60,140 nt of DNA from Dehalococcoidia bacterium (GTDB lineage Bacteria; Chloroflexota; Dehalococcoidia; UBA2979), in contig JAIBBD010000001.1 of the NCBI GenBank assembly GCA_019694855.1, positions 64,415 to 124,554 on the forward strand, written 5' to 3'. The first letter of the stretch is position 1, and every line of letters starts with the position of its first letter. Under the pieces are notes generated by a model. The model searched no databases and was not told the DNA's origin. It saw only the letters and a program-made list of their open reading frames with translations. A program made the position numbers and the translations under genes. This document shows positions 7,336-18,997 of this stretch, in pieces.

Positions 7336-8853
7336 CTAGTCGAGGTAGTCCTTCAGCTTCTTGGAGCGCGTCGGGTGACGCAGCTTGCGCAGCGCCTTCG
7401 CCTCGATCTGGCGGATGCGCTCGCGGGTGACGCTAAACTCGCGCCCGACCTCCTCGAGCGTCCGTGAACGCCCGTCTTCCAGGCCGAAGCGGAGTTCGAG
7501 CACCTTGCGCTCCCTTGGAGTGAGGGAGGAGAGGACGTCCATCACCTGCTCCTTCAGGAGCTGGTGCGAGGCCGCGTCCGCCGGCGCCAGCGCGGACTCA
7601 TCCGGGAGGAAGTCACCCAGGTGGGAGTCTTCCTCCTCGCCGATCGGGGTTTCGAGGGAGACCGGCTCCTGCGAGACCTTCATGATCTCGCGGACTCGGT
7701 CCGGCGGGAGCTCGAGCTCGCGCCCAATTTCCTCGGAGGTGGGCTCACGGCCGTATTCCTGCACCAGGCGGCGGGAGATGCGGACGAGCTTGTTGATCGT
7801 CTCCACCATGTGCACGGGGATGCGGATGGTGCGCGCCTGGTCGGCGATCGCGCGGGTGATGGCCTGACGGATCCACCAGGTCGCATAGGTCGAGAACTTG
7901 AAGCCCTTGCGGTAGTCGAACTTCTCGACGGCCCGGATCAGACCGATGTTGCCCTCCTGGATGAGGTCGAGGAGAGACATGCCGCGGCCGATGTACTTCT
8001 TGGCGACCGAGACGACGAGGCGAAGGTTGGCCTCGGTCAGCTGGCGCTCCGAGCGCTCGCCGTCGTAGGCGATCTTGTCGAAGTAGTACTTGATGGCGGT
8101 GCCGTGATCCGCCTCGAGCTTCTGCACGAGGCCCTTCGGAGGCGGGAAGACCTTCGACTCACCGCCGACCTGCTCGCCCGCCCAGCGCACGTGCTCGGGC
8201 CGCATGATGTGGGTGATGATGGAGAGGCGGATCAGCGCGGCGTACGCGCGCTCCTCGTCCCACTTCAGCTCCTTCATCAGCGCGTCTCGGGCCGGCTCGT
8301 CGAGTTCGCGGTCGATCGTGGAGCGGAACTTCTGGTCGACGATCCGCTCGGAGACGGACTGCCGGGGCAGCTCGAGGTGGCGGCTCACCGCCTGGTAGAC
8401 CGCGCGCTCCTGGTGGAACTGCTTGAACAGCTCGATCAGGATTTCGACGTGGGAGGGGTCTCGCCCCTCCGCCTTGCGGAAGTCGTCCTTGATCGCCTCG
8501 ACGTGGAGCCACTCCTCCATGGCGCGGGCGAGGCGCTTCTCGTCTTCGGCGGTGAGCAGCGGCACCTTGCCGATCTCGCGCAGGTACATACGCACCGGGT
8601 CGTCGATGCCGATGGCCTCGTCGACGATGCGTCGGGCGGCCTCGACGACTGCGCCCGCGCCGCGGTCCATGTCGTTGTCGATGCGGACCGTGATGCCGTT
8701 CTCGGACAACTGCGACACGATCGAGGAGAGCCGCTCGCGGCTACCCTCGGCCTCGGGGATGGCCGCGAGGACCTCAGCGGCGGTGACGTGGCCGGAGCGG
8801 CGTCCTTTGTTGAGGAGCTCCTCCATCCCGGCCTCTTCAAAGGTCTGCGTCAT
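7336..8853 (-). CDS. rpoD: primary RNA polymerase sigma factor (sigma-70/RpoD)
   Basis: Directs RNA polymerase to housekeeping promoters. Region 1.1-like residues lie at the N-terminus. Region 1.2 begins [12 protein letters not shown]. Region 2, which binds -10 DNA, contains [37 protein letters not shown] and [13 protein letters not shown]. Region 4.2 is [27 protein letters not shown], and the protein ends KLKDYLD like other primary sigmas. I use the ATG at 8853 because AGAGGATCGAT precedes it as a ribosome site; ATGs at 8868 and 8898 are alternatives. Length 505 residues, with only a modest insert between 1.2 and 2. It follows dnaG by 63 bp, the classic macromolecular synthesis arrangement. 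Confidence 0.95.
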   Translation of the reverse strand: MTQTFEEAGMEELLNKGRRSGHVTAAEVLAAIPEAEGSRERLSSIVSQLSENGITVRIDNDMDRGAGAVVEAARRIVDEAIGIDDPVRMYLREIGKVPLLTAEDEKRLARAMEEWLHVEAIKDDFRKAEGRDPSHVEILIELFKQFHQERAVYQAVSRHLELPRQSVSERIVDQKFRSTIDRELDEPARDALMKELKWDEERAYAALIRLSIITHIMRPEHVRWAGEQVGGESKVFPPPKGLVQKLEADHGTAIKYYFDKIAYDGERSERQLTEANLRLVVSVAKKYIGRGMSLLDLIQEGNIGLIRAVEKFDYRKGFKFSTYATWWIRQAITRAIADQARTIRIPVHMVETINKLVRISRRLVQEYGREPTSEEIGRELELPPDRVREIMKVSQEPVSLETPIGEEEDSHLGDFLPDESALAPADAASHQLLKEQVMDVLSSLTPRERKVLELRFGLEDGRSRTLEEVGREFSVTRERIRQIEAKALRKLRHPTRSKKLKDYLD

Positions 8854-8916
8854 ATCGATCCTCTCCATGGTCGCCGCCCGCTCATCGGGTCGACGCATTA
8901 CTCACTTCGTTGATGT

Positions 8917-10800
8917 TCAGACGGCGGGCGCGCCTTCGCTCTCGACCGCCGCTCCTCCACGTGCCCGTCGCGAGAGGGCGCGCTGGCGTTGATGGAGCTC
9001 ATCGAACTCCGCGACGAGGCCGTCGTCGGAACTCCCGCTGCGCCTCGATGCTGCGAGGTCCGTTGCCACCGCGACGGCGGCAGGCAGCAACCTCGCCTGC
9101 GCCCGGCGCAGCCGGAGGCGCTCGGCGATCTCGGAGACGCGCGGCTCGACGAACTTCGCGTCGATCGCGTCGGGATCCCAGATGCCGTTCGCCAAGCCGC
9201 GGACGGCGTCGAGACGCGCCCGGACGTCATCGTCGAGCTCATCGAGATGCTCATCCAGCTCGCGGAACTCGCGCCATGCCTCGAAGAGGAGGCGATTCGT
9301 CGTGTCCTCGAAGGTGTCCGGGTCGAGGATGCGCCCGGCCGGGCGTGCCTCGGAACGGAGGACAAGGAGCTGGAGGAGTTGGGTCTCACCATCGGGTGTC
9401 GTGCTGGCACCATGAGCGGCGGCCTGTGCCACGTCGCGCGGGGAGGGCACGGCGGCCGGACGGGCACGACCTCGGTTGAGGAGGGCAAGCACGGTGCGCT
9501 CGTCGACCTGCGCCATGCGCGCCATCTTCTGGACATAATGGGCGCGGACGACTGGATCGGTGACGGCGGCAACGGTTGGCGCGAGCGCTTCGAGGGCGCG
9601 AGAGCGCGCTCGGGGGTCGGCGAAGTCCGTGGTCGCGCTCACGGCGTCGAAGAGGTGGTCGGCGACCGGCTTCGCGGCGCCGAGGAGTGCCCGGACGCGG
9701 TCGGGGTCGGAGCGTACGAGGGAGTCGGGGTCCTCGCCGTCGGGTAGCGCGATCACGCGGATGTCCGCTTTCAGCACGTCCTGGTAGGAGACCAGGCCGC
9801 GCCAGTCGACGGTGGGCGCAAGGCCGTGCTCGGCTGCGCCGGCTGCCACCTCGACACCGCGCAGGGTCGCCTCGGAGCCCGCGTTGTCGGCGTCGAGCAT
9901 CAGGACGACGTTATGCGTGTAGCGCTGCAGCAGCGTCATCTGGCGGTCGGTGATGGAGGTGCCCATGGAGGCGACGACATTGCGGATGCCCGCCTGGTGG
10001 CAGGCGATCACGTCCATGTAGCCCTCAACGACGACCATGCGGTCGGCGCGGCGGGCTTCCTCGCCAGCGCGGTCGAGGCCGTACAGCGTGCCGCTCTTGT
10101 CGAAGAGGGGGGTCTGCGGGGTGTTGAGGTACTTCGGGTCCTGGTCGGCGGCGAGGGCGCGCGCGCCGAAGCCGATGAGCCGGCCTCGACCGTCTCGAGT
10201 CGGGAAGATCAGACGGTCGCGAAAGCGGTCGTAGAGCCCACGATCACCGTCGATGGCGAGGCCGGCATCGCGCAGGTCGGCGTCGGTGAAGCCACGCGCG
10301 CGGAGGTGCTCGACGAGGCCGTGCCATTCGTCCGGGGCGTAGCCGATCTGCCAGGCCTGGACGGTGGCGGCGTCGAGACCGCGCTTCTTGGCGTAGGTGA
10401 GGGCCGCGGCGCCAGACGGGCCGTGGATCGCCGCCTGGAAGTAGACGGCGGCAGCCTCGTTGGCGCGCAGCAGGCGCTCGTGCGCCTCGCGCTCGCGCAC
10501 CTCGCGGGCGGAGGGGGGCCGCAGCTCGATCCCTGCCCGCTCGGCGCAGCGCTGCAGCGCCTCGCGGAAGTCGAGGTGCTCGATGCGGCGGACGAACTCG
10601 ATGACGTCGCCGCCCGTGGCGCAGGCGCCGAAGCAGTGCCAGGTGCCGCGGTCAGGGTCGACGACGAACGACGGCGTGCGCTCGCTGTGAAAGGGGCAGG
10701 GCGACTTCCAGGTGCGCCCGCTCTTCTTCAGCGCGGGCACGTAACCGCGCACGACCTCCACGAGGTCGAGCTGGTCTTTCACCTGGTCGATGGTGGTCAC
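8917..10800 (-). CDS. dnaG: DNA primase DnaG
   Basis: Makes RNA primers at the replication fork. The 627-residue protein starts with a zinc-binding domain (CPFHSERTPSF, then WHCFGACATGGD; the CHC2 pattern has Cys, His and Cys ligands with a fourth in CFGAC). Next comes the catalytic core with a Toprim domain: VVVEGYMDVIACHQAG and VLMLDADNAGSEAT carry the acidic metal ligands. The C-terminal third should form the DnaB-interacting helical domain and is poorly conserved. The gene lies between a DinB-like gene 30 bp upstream and rpoD downstream on one strand. The dgt-dnaG order is also found in mycobacteria, to my knowledge. Confidence 0.95.
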   Translation of the reverse strand: MTTIDQVKDQLDLVEVVRGYVPALKKSGRTWKSPCPFHSERTPSFVVDPDRGTWHCFGACATGGDVIEFVRRIEHLDFREALQRCAERAGIELRPPSAREVREREAHERLLRANEAAAVYFQAAIHGPSGAAALTYAKKRGLDAATVQAWQIGYAPDEWHGLVEHLRARGFTDADLRDAGLAIDGDRGLYDRFRDRLIFPTRDGRGRLIGFGARALAADQDPKYLNTPQTPLFDKSGTLYGLDRAGEEARRADRMVVVEGYMDVIACHQAGIRNVVASMGTSITDRQMTLLQRYTHNVVLMLDADNAGSEATLRGVEVAAGAAEHGLAPTVDWRGLVSYQDVLKADIRVIALPDGEDPDSLVRSDPDRVRALLGAAKPVADHLFDAVSATTDFADPRARSRALEALAPTVAAVTDPVVRAHYVQKMARMAQVDERTVLALLNRGRARPAAVPSPRDVAQAAAHGASTTPDGETQLLQLLVLRSEARPAGRILDPDTFEDTTNRLLFEAWREFRELDEHLDELDDDVRARLDAVRGLANGIWDPDAIDAKFVEPRVSEIAERLRLRRAQARLLPAAVAVATDLAASRRSGSSDDGLVAEFDELHQRQRALSRRARGGAAVESEGAPAV

Positions 10801-10830
10801 ACTTCATAAGACACCGCAGCCCGCGGATCG

Positions 10831-11265
10831 TTACGCGGCGGGCGTTCGGCCGATGCGGAGCGCAATCCGGTCGGCCAGCGCACGTTCCTCGCCGATGACC
10901 GCGAGGAGTGTGTCGCCGGCGGCCCGAGCGACGCCGGTCTGAGCTGGGTCCAGTGCCGCGAGCGCGTCGATGAGGAGGATTGCCTCGTGATGGGCTCCGG
11001 CGAGGTCGTGGACGACCGGGGGTGGCGTGAGGCGCCGGGTGGCGTCGCCATGCGCCACAGGTGAAGGCCGGGGCGCGAGTTCGGCGAGGCGTCGGGCGTC
11101 CTCGAGAGCGGCACGTTGCCGCCGGGCGAGGTCCGCGAGCGCGCCGACGACCGTCACCCCGGGTTCGAGGTCTGCGTTGAAGTCGCTCTCTGACGCGCCT
11201 TCGAGAGACGCGATCAGGCGAGCGCGTGCTGCGCTGACCTGCTGGCGGAGATCGTCGGCGTCCAT
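10831..11265 (-). CDS. small helical protein, possibly DinB-like
   Basis: 144 residues, almost wholly predicted helix, with no signal peptide or membrane span. The pattern of four amphipathic helices, with GVTVVGALADLARRQ near residues 55-69 and a histidine pair (AHHEA) near 110, resembles DinB/DfsB-type four-helix bundles, some of which bind a metal. The match is weak and I would not assign an activity. It sits between dgt (54 bp upstream) and dnaG (30 bp downstream) on the same strand and is probably co-transcribed with them. Confidence 0.5.
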   Translation of the reverse strand: MDADDLRQQVSAARARLIASLEGASESDFNADLEPGVTVVGALADLARRQRAALEDARRLAELAPRPSPVAHGDATRRLTPPPVVHDLAGAHHEAILLIDALAALDPAQTGVARAAGDTLLAVIGEERALADRIALRIGRTPAA

Positions 11266-11319
11266 CTGCGCGGCTATTGTCCTCGACGCGCCGCCCCGAA
11301 AGCGAGCGGAGCGGGGCCG

Positions 11320-12351
11320 CTACTCGAACGCGAGCCCGAGTGCCTCGGCACGGCGGACGGCAAAGCCGTCCGTCATGCCCGAGACGTAGTCAGCGGCGCG
11401 CCGCCAGGCCGGGTCGGAGGACAGCGACCAGCCGGCGATCTCCTCGGGACGCGCTTCGTAGTAGCGGAATAGCGCCTCGACGACCCGCTGGCCGCGCTGG
11501 GCCTCCCGCAGTGTGGGCTCGACGAGGTAGACCCGCTGGAACATGAACTCGCGCAATTCATCGGTCGCCTCGAGGACTGGCGCGCTCAGTGTGATGCGCT
11601 TCTCGGCGCGGCCCTGCGCGGCCTCCCACGACTGCTCAACGCAGTCGGCGACCAGCGTCTTGATGCGATCGTCGTGGGTGGCACCGAGCACGGTGTGAAC
11701 CGCCCGAGGGAGATCGTGCTCCTCGATCAGGCGCGCCTGCACGGCGTCCTCGATGTCGTGGTTGAGGTACGCGATCGAGTCGGCGAGCTTCACGATCTGG
11801 CCCTCGAGGGTGTCGGCCGTGCCCCAGGCCTCGGCCGCGATCGATTCGCGGGTCTTGGAGTGCTTCAGGATGCCCTCCCGCACCTCGACGGTGAGGTTGA
11901 GGCCGCGGCCGTCGCGGGCGAGCTGCTCGACGATCCGGAGCGACTGTTCGTTGTGGCGGAACCCGCCCGGCAAGAGGCGGCCGAGCGCTTCCTCGCCGGC
12001 ATGGCCGAATGGAGTGTGGCCGAGATCGTGGCCCCAGGCGATGGCTTCGGTCAGATCCTCGTTCAGTGCGAGCGCGCGCGCGATGGTCCTCGCGACCTGT
12101 TGCACTTCGATGGTGTGGGTCATGCGGGTCACTACGTGGTCCGAGTCGGCCACGACAAAGACCTGCGTCTTGTGCTTGAGGCGGCGAAATGCGCGCGTGT
12201 GCACGATACGGTCGCGGTCGACCTGGTACTCGAGGCGGAGCGGGTCGGGCGGCTCAGGGACGTCGCGGCCGCGCGAGGCAGACTCGCGCGTGGCGGCGGA
12301 TGCGAGTGACGCTTCGCGATATTCGAGCAGTGCGCGGACCGACGCCAGCAT
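11320..12351 (-). CDS. dgt: deoxyguanosinetriphosphate triphosphohydrolase-like HD protein
   Basis: Predicted dNTP triphosphohydrolase, which releases triphosphate from dGTP or other dNTPs. The 343-residue length is that of the shorter dgt-like branch. HD-domain metal ligands are visible in THTIEVQQVAR, WGHDLGHTPFGHAGE and FRHNEQSLRI, and a further Asp lies in DSIAYLNHDIEDA. The N-terminal DRDRIVHTRAFRRLKHKTQVF block is diagnostic. It is divergent from ppdK with a 220-bp spacer and heads the strand run that contains dnaG and rpoD, consistent with a role in replication. No good ribosome site is visible at 12351. Confidence 0.88.
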   Translation of the reverse strand: MLASVRALLEYREASLASAATRESASRGRDVPEPPDPLRLEYQVDRDRIVHTRAFRRLKHKTQVFVVADSDHVVTRMTHTIEVQQVARTIARALALNEDLTEAIAWGHDLGHTPFGHAGEEALGRLLPGGFRHNEQSLRIVEQLARDGRGLNLTVEVREGILKHSKTRESIAAEAWGTADTLEGQIVKLADSIAYLNHDIEDAVQARLIEEHDLPRAVHTVLGATHDDRIKTLVADCVEQSWEAAQGRAEKRITLSAPVLEATDELREFMFQRVYLVEPTLREAQRGQRVVEALFRYYEARPEEIAGWSLSSDPAWRRAADYVSGMTDGFAVRRAEALGLAFE

Positions 12352-12442
12352 GGGTCGAGTGTGGGCGTCGGAGATGCGCCGGACAAGGCGGCAGCAGACT
12401 CCGCAGCCCGCGCGTTCGCTTTCTGCTGGTTCGTCTGCTCCT

Positions 12443-12448
12443 TATAAT
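12443..12448 (+). promoter_or_regulatory. ppdK -10 box
   Basis: TATAAT at 12443-12448 is a consensus -10 element. Transcription should start near 12455, leaving a leader of roughly 117 bases before the ppdK ATG at 12572. That is unusually long for this window. The -35 region shows only weak matches. Confidence 0.5.
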
Positions 12449-12486
12449 CGACCCACAGACAGCTCGCCTCCCTGAGCTACCTCGTG

Positions 12487-12525
12487 CGCTTCAGTCCGGT
12501 CTGCGCCCGCCGGAGGAACTGAGCG
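12487..12525 (+). promoter_or_regulatory. hairpin in the ppdK leader
   Basis: Three pairing blocks nest here. CGCT (12487-12490) pairs with AGCG (12522-12525). CAGT (12492-12495) pairs with ACTG (12518-12521). CCGG (12496-12499) pairs with CCGG (12510-12513). They close a 10-base loop, with one bulged T and an AGGA internal loop that resembles a ribosome site. It could control ppdK translation or simply be structured GC-rich RNA. It does not match a riboswitch I know. Confidence 0.3.
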
Positions 12526-12571
12526 TAGCGAGTCGTGCATCGCGAGAGGCGCGGGCATTGAGAGGTGCTCG

Positions 12572-15316
<2,745 letters not shown>

Positions 15317-15345
15317 CTACTCGAGCGTAGGGAAGGCCGGCGGTC

Positions 15346-16041
15346 GTGCCGTCGCACGCCGCGAGGCTGACGGCCCGACCCGCGACTGGGCGTACCTCGA
15401 TTGAGTCGGGCGTGACGCGCGTGCAGCAGTCGAACGGACGCGTCGGCTACCTGTACGTCCCCCCGGACCACCTCGAGCCGTGCCCGCTGATGGTGCTGTT
15501 TCACGGCGCCGCGCAGTTCGCGGCGCGGAGCCTCGAGTTCCTGCAGGAACCGGCGAGTGCCGCGGGCGCGGCGCTGCTCATCCCGCAGTCGCTCGGTCGT
15601 ACCTGGGACATCATCGAGGGCGGCTTCGGACCGGACGTGCAGGCGCTCGACGAAGCGCTGTCCTGGGCATTCGGCGTGCTGGACGTGGATCCGACGCACC
15701 TCGGGTCAGCGGGGTTCTCGGACGGCGGGTCCTACGCGCTCTCGGTAGGCCTCGTGAACGGCGACCTCTTCAGCCACGTCGTCGGCTGGTCGCCAGGGTT
15801 CGTATCGGCGCCGGTGCGGCACGGGCGGCCGCCCGTGTTCATCTCACACGGGACGCGTGACCCAGTGCTGCCCATTGACCACTGCAGCCGCCGAATCGTG
15901 GCGCAGTTGCGGACCGAGGCATATCAACTCGACTACCGGGAATTTGACGGCCTACACATCCTGCCGCCTGAGATTGCAGACGAGGCGTTCGCCTGGTTCC
16001 TCCGCGGGCGCGGCGAGTCCGGCGTCGCGCCCGTCGAGTGA
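15346..16041 (+). CDS. alpha/beta hydrolase, phospholipase/carboxylesterase type
   Basis: Predicted serine esterase of 231 residues, similar to the Ypfh/LYPLA-like carboxylesterase family. The oxyanion strand VLFHGAAQ, nucleophile elbow GFSDGGS, catalytic Asp in GTRDPVLP and catalytic His in DGLHILP are all in the right order. Substrate unknown; short-chain or lysophospholipid esters are typical of the family. The frame opens with a GTG at 15346, 29 bp after ppdK on the same strand, and may be read through from it. The N-terminal 20 residues are not conserved, so a later start is possible. Confidence 0.75.
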   Translation: MPSHAARLTARPATGRTSIESGVTRVQQSNGRVGYLYVPPDHLEPCPLMVLFHGAAQFAARSLEFLQEPASAAGAALLIPQSLGRTWDIIEGGFGPDVQALDEALSWAFGVLDVDPTHLGSAGFSDGGSYALSVGLVNGDLFSHVVGWSPGFVSAPVRHGRPPVFISHGTRDPVLPIDHCSRRIVAQLRTEAYQLDYREFDGLHILPPEIADEAFAWFLRGRGESGVAPVE

Positions 16042-16047
16042 GCCGGG

Positions 16048-16275
16048 TCAGTTGATGCGGCTGAGCGTGCAACCGTGCTCACGCAGAGCCTGTTCGATGC
16101 GGGCGATTTCCGCCGTCGTGCTTGCCTCGCGCTCCGAGCGCAGCTCGGCGACCGCGGCGTGCGGATCGCCGCCCAGGGTTTCGCGGATCGGGGCGGTCCG
16201 GAGCATGGCCTTGGCGCGGTCGAGGGCTCGATGCAACTCGCGGCAATGCTCGTCGTGTCCATGTCGGGCGGGCAT
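16048..16275 (-). CDS. small helical protein of unknown function
   Basis: 75 residues, highly charged and almost entirely helical, with an N-terminal His-rich piece (RHGHDEHCRELH). I do not recognise a family. The start at 16275 has GGGAGG with 6-base spacing, a strong ribosome site; a longer frame to 16308 lacks one. AT-rich sequence just upstream (around 16285-16300 on this strand, containing TTAACATATG) may hold the promoter. It lies downstream of glmS and converges on the esterase gene with a 6-bp gap. The good ribosome site is the main reason to believe it. Confidence 0.5.
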   Translation of the reverse strand: MPARHGHDEHCRELHRALDRAKAMLRTAPIRETLGGDPHAAVAELRSEREASTTAEIARIEQALREHGCTLSRIN

Positions 16276-16349
16276 ACTCGCCTCCCTTCGCATTACATAT
16301 GTTAACACGATGGGGAACGCGCTCGCGGCGCCTGGGAGGAACCTGCCAG

Positions 16350-18194
16350 CTATTCGACGGTGACGGTCTTGGCGAGGTTCCTCGGCTGATCGACATCCGC
16401 GCCGCGCTCGACCGCGATCTCGTACGAGAGCAACTGCATCACGACCGCCGTGAGCACCGGGCTGAGATCGGGCTCGACCTCCGGGAGCCGCAGCACGTCG
16501 TCGGCGATACCGTCGAGGCTCACATCGTCTGCCGAGACGATGGCGATGACGCGTCCCCGTCGCGCCTTCACCTGCTCGATGTTGGAGCGCATCTTGTCGC
16601 GGACCTCATCGCGCAAGGCGATGGCAACCGTGGGCATTCGCTCGTCGATGAGGGCGATTGGGCCGTGTTTCATCTCGCCGGCCGCATATCCCTCGGCGTG
16701 AATGTAGGAGACTTCCTTCAGCTTGAGCGCTCCCTCGAGCGCCATGGGGTACGACAGTCCGCGGCCGAGGAAGAGGAAGTCCTCGTAGGCGGCGTAGCGG
16801 GCCGCGAGTTCAGCCACGCGTGGCTCGAGGAGCAGCGTCTCGCCGATGGCCGCCGGCAAATGGAGGGCCCCCTCGACCTGTCGCCGCGAGGTTTCCGCAT
16901 CGAGGGCGCCACGCAGCCGGCCGAGGTGCAGTCCGAGCGCATGCAGCGCGATCATCGAGCCGACGAGCGTCTTCGTGCTGGCCACGGCGATTTCTGGGCC
17001 AGCGCGCATGTACACCGTGGCGTCCGCGATCCGCGTCGTCTGGGCGCCCGGCGTGTTGCAGATCGTGATCTGCGGACAGCCGGCGCGCCGCGCCTCGTCC
17101 ATGGCGGCGAGCGTGTCGATGGTCTCGCCCGACTGTGCGACCGAGATCACCAGCGTGCGGGGGTCGAGGACCGGGCTGCGGTAGCGGAACTCGGCGGCGT
17201 TGTCGACCTCGGCGGGGAGGCGCGCGTAGCGTTCGAGGTAATGCCTGCCCACCATCGCCGCATGCATCGATGTGCCCATGCCGATCAGCACGACGCGGTT
17301 GAAGTCGCGTACCTGCTCGGCGGTGAACGGCAGGTCCTCCACCTCGACGCGGTGGGGGGCGGTCAGGTACCGCCCGCGCACGGAATCGAGCGCAGTGTCG
17401 GGCTGCTCGTGGATTTCCTTGAGCATGAAGTGCTTGTAGCGACCCTTGACGGCTGCGACCGGATCCCATGGTTGCGTCTCGACCGGCTTCGCGAGCACGT
17501 GCCCGGCGGTGTCGTAGTACGTCACTTCATCGGGGCGGATGTCGGCCACCTCACCCGGTTCGAGGAAGGTGACCCGCCGAGTATGCGGGAGCAGCGCGGC
17601 GAGGTCTGAGGCGACAAAACGTTCGCCGTCCCCGTGACCGATGACGATGCCTCCGGCATTGCCCACGCGGGCCGCGACGATGCGCCCCGGCTCGTCGCAA
17701 CAGATGGCAACGACGGCCGCCGCGCCCTGGGTCTGCGCGACGACGTTCTGCACGGCGCGAGCGAGGTCGACTCCGGCCTGGATTTCATCGGCGATCAGAA
17801 ACGCGAGCACCTCGGTGTCGGTGTCCGAGGAGAATGCGAGGCCCCGCTCGACGAAGGGTCGCCGTAGCGCCTCGAAGTTCTCGATGATCCCGTTGTGGAC
17901 GACCGCGACGCGGCCGGCGGGATCGAGGTGGGGGTGCGCGTTCAGGTCCGTGGCCGCGCCGTGGGTGGCCCAGCGCGTGTGGCCGATGCCAGAGACCGCT
18001 GGCGGGAGGGATCCCTCGATCTTGCTGATCAGGTTGTCGATCTTGCCCGCCGCGCGGGCGACGTATAGCTCGTGGTTTGCGTCGAACAACGCGATGCCGG
18101 CGGAATCGTAGCCGCGGTATTCGAGTCGTCGCAGGCCATCGAGGATGATCTGGCCAGCGGGGCGCTGGCCGGTGTAGCCGATGATTCCGCACAT
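16350..18194 (-). CDS. glmS: glutamine-fructose-6-phosphate aminotransferase (isomerizing)
   Basis: First step of amino-sugar synthesis for peptidoglycan: fructose-6-phosphate plus glutamine gives glucosamine-6-phosphate. The protein is 614 residues, a standard length. The N-terminal glutaminase starts MCGIIGYTG, with Cys2 as nucleophile after Met removal. Two SIS sugar-isomerase domains follow (GMGTSMHAAMVG, SQSGETIDTLAAM, GRGLSYPMALEGALKLKEVSY). It ends in AKTVTVE, the strongly conserved C-terminus. A GGAGAGAG ribosome site precedes the ATG. I see no glmS ribozyme in the short upstream region. Confidence 0.97.
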   Translation of the reverse strand: MCGIIGYTGQRPAGQIILDGLRRLEYRGYDSAGIALFDANHELYVARAAGKIDNLISKIEGSLPPAVSGIGHTRWATHGAATDLNAHPHLDPAGRVAVVHNGIIENFEALRRPFVERGLAFSSDTDTEVLAFLIADEIQAGVDLARAVQNVVAQTQGAAAVVAICCDEPGRIVAARVGNAGGIVIGHGDGERFVASDLAALLPHTRRVTFLEPGEVADIRPDEVTYYDTAGHVLAKPVETQPWDPVAAVKGRYKHFMLKEIHEQPDTALDSVRGRYLTAPHRVEVEDLPFTAEQVRDFNRVVLIGMGTSMHAAMVGRHYLERYARLPAEVDNAAEFRYRSPVLDPRTLVISVAQSGETIDTLAAMDEARRAGCPQITICNTPGAQTTRIADATVYMRAGPEIAVASTKTLVGSMIALHALGLHLGRLRGALDAETSRRQVEGALHLPAAIGETLLLEPRVAELAARYAAYEDFLFLGRGLSYPMALEGALKLKEVSYIHAEGYAAGEMKHGPIALIDERMPTVAIALRDEVRDKMRSNIEQVKARRGRVIAIVSADDVSLDGIADDVLRLPEVEPDLSPVLTAVVMQLLSYEIAVERGADVDQPRNLAKTVTVE

Positions 18195-18283
18195 ACGCTC
18201 TCTCCGCCCCGCGCCTCTAGGTTACCGTACGTCTGAAACCACCGGCGGACGATTCGCGTTCCTCGTCCGCGTGGGCTTGCGGG

Positions 18284-18997
18284 CTAGGCGTCTTGCGGCT
18301 GGCGTGCGAAGACGATCTGCCCTTCGCTCTCGGGCCCGTATGCCCCGCGGTATTCATCCGGCAGCAGGGCGGCGATGCGGCGCATGATCAGGTCGGTGGC
18401 GCGCTCGGCATGGCGCGCCTCGGCGCTCTCGAATTCGAGGTGGAACGGCTCGCCGAACCGCACGTGGACGCGCAGCCGGTCGCGGCGCATCCAGCGGAAG
18501 AGCGTGCCGGGTACGCGGATGGACTCGGTGCCCGTGATGGCGACAGGCACGACCGGCGCATCCGCAAGCAATGCCACCATGGCGGCGCCCGGCAGCGCCG
18601 GATGGAGGCGAGCATCCTTCGAGCGCGTCCCCTCGGGGAACATGAGGACGACGTGGCCGTTGCGCAGGTAGCCACGCGCGGCGCGCAGGGCGCCCATGTC
18701 CGCCGAGAAGCGCCGCACGGGGAATGCGCCGTAGGGCCACAGCACCCAGCCCACGAGGGGCGTCTCGAACAGTTCGCGCTTGGCCATGGGGTGCACGCGA
18801 CGCTTGCTGCAGGCAGCGAGCAACGGTGGATCGAGGAGATGCAGGTGGTTCGAGACGAGAACGACGGGGCCGGTCGTCGGGATATGCTCAGCGCCCTCGA
18901 CGGTCCAACGGGCGAAGGTGTAGACGACGACGCGGGTGAGGCCGGTCAGAAAGCCGTAGATCCAGCCGGAGACCAGACGGTAGAGCAGCGACTTCAC
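18284..18997 (-). CDS. plsC: 1-acyl-sn-glycerol-3-phosphate acyltransferase
   Basis: Transfers an acyl group to lysophosphatidic acid to make phosphatidic acid at the inner membrane. The 237-residue protein has an N-terminal hydrophobic stretch, then motif I NHLHLLDPP (the NHx4D catalytic pair), motif III FPEGTRSKD and motif IV VVPVAITGTE. The start overlaps the end of the RluB-Cmk fusion gene by 4 bp (ATGA), implying translational coupling. The cmk-plsC order is common in bacteria, which supports the assignment over other acyltransferases. Confidence 0.9.
   Translation of the reverse strand: MKSLLYRLVSGWIYGFLTGLTRVVVYTFARWTVEGAEHIPTTGPVVLVSNHLHLLDPPLLAACSKRRVHPMAKRELFETPLVGWVLWPYGAFPVRRFSADMGALRAARGYLRNGHVVLMFPEGTRSKDARLHPALPGAAMVALLADAPVVPVAITGTESIRVPGTLFRWMRRDRLRVHVRFGEPFHLEFESAEARHAERATDLIMRRIAALLPDEYRGAYGPESEGQIVFARQPQDA

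Noticed and set aside
7564-8913. A 449-codon open frame antisense to rpoD
   Set aside because: Composition is low-complexity (Asp, Val, Leu, Arg) and it mirrors a certain sigma-70 gene.
9826-10809. A 327-codon open frame antisense to dnaG
   Set aside because: Shadow of the primase gene, with no ribosome site or motif.
8853-12351. dnaG-rpoD region as a replication origin
   Set aside because: No dnaA, dnaN or cluster of DnaA boxes; primase and sigma genes alone do not mark an origin.
16122-17609. A 495-codon open frame antisense to glmS
   Set aside because: No domain match, and the opposite strand is a full-length glmS with every motif.
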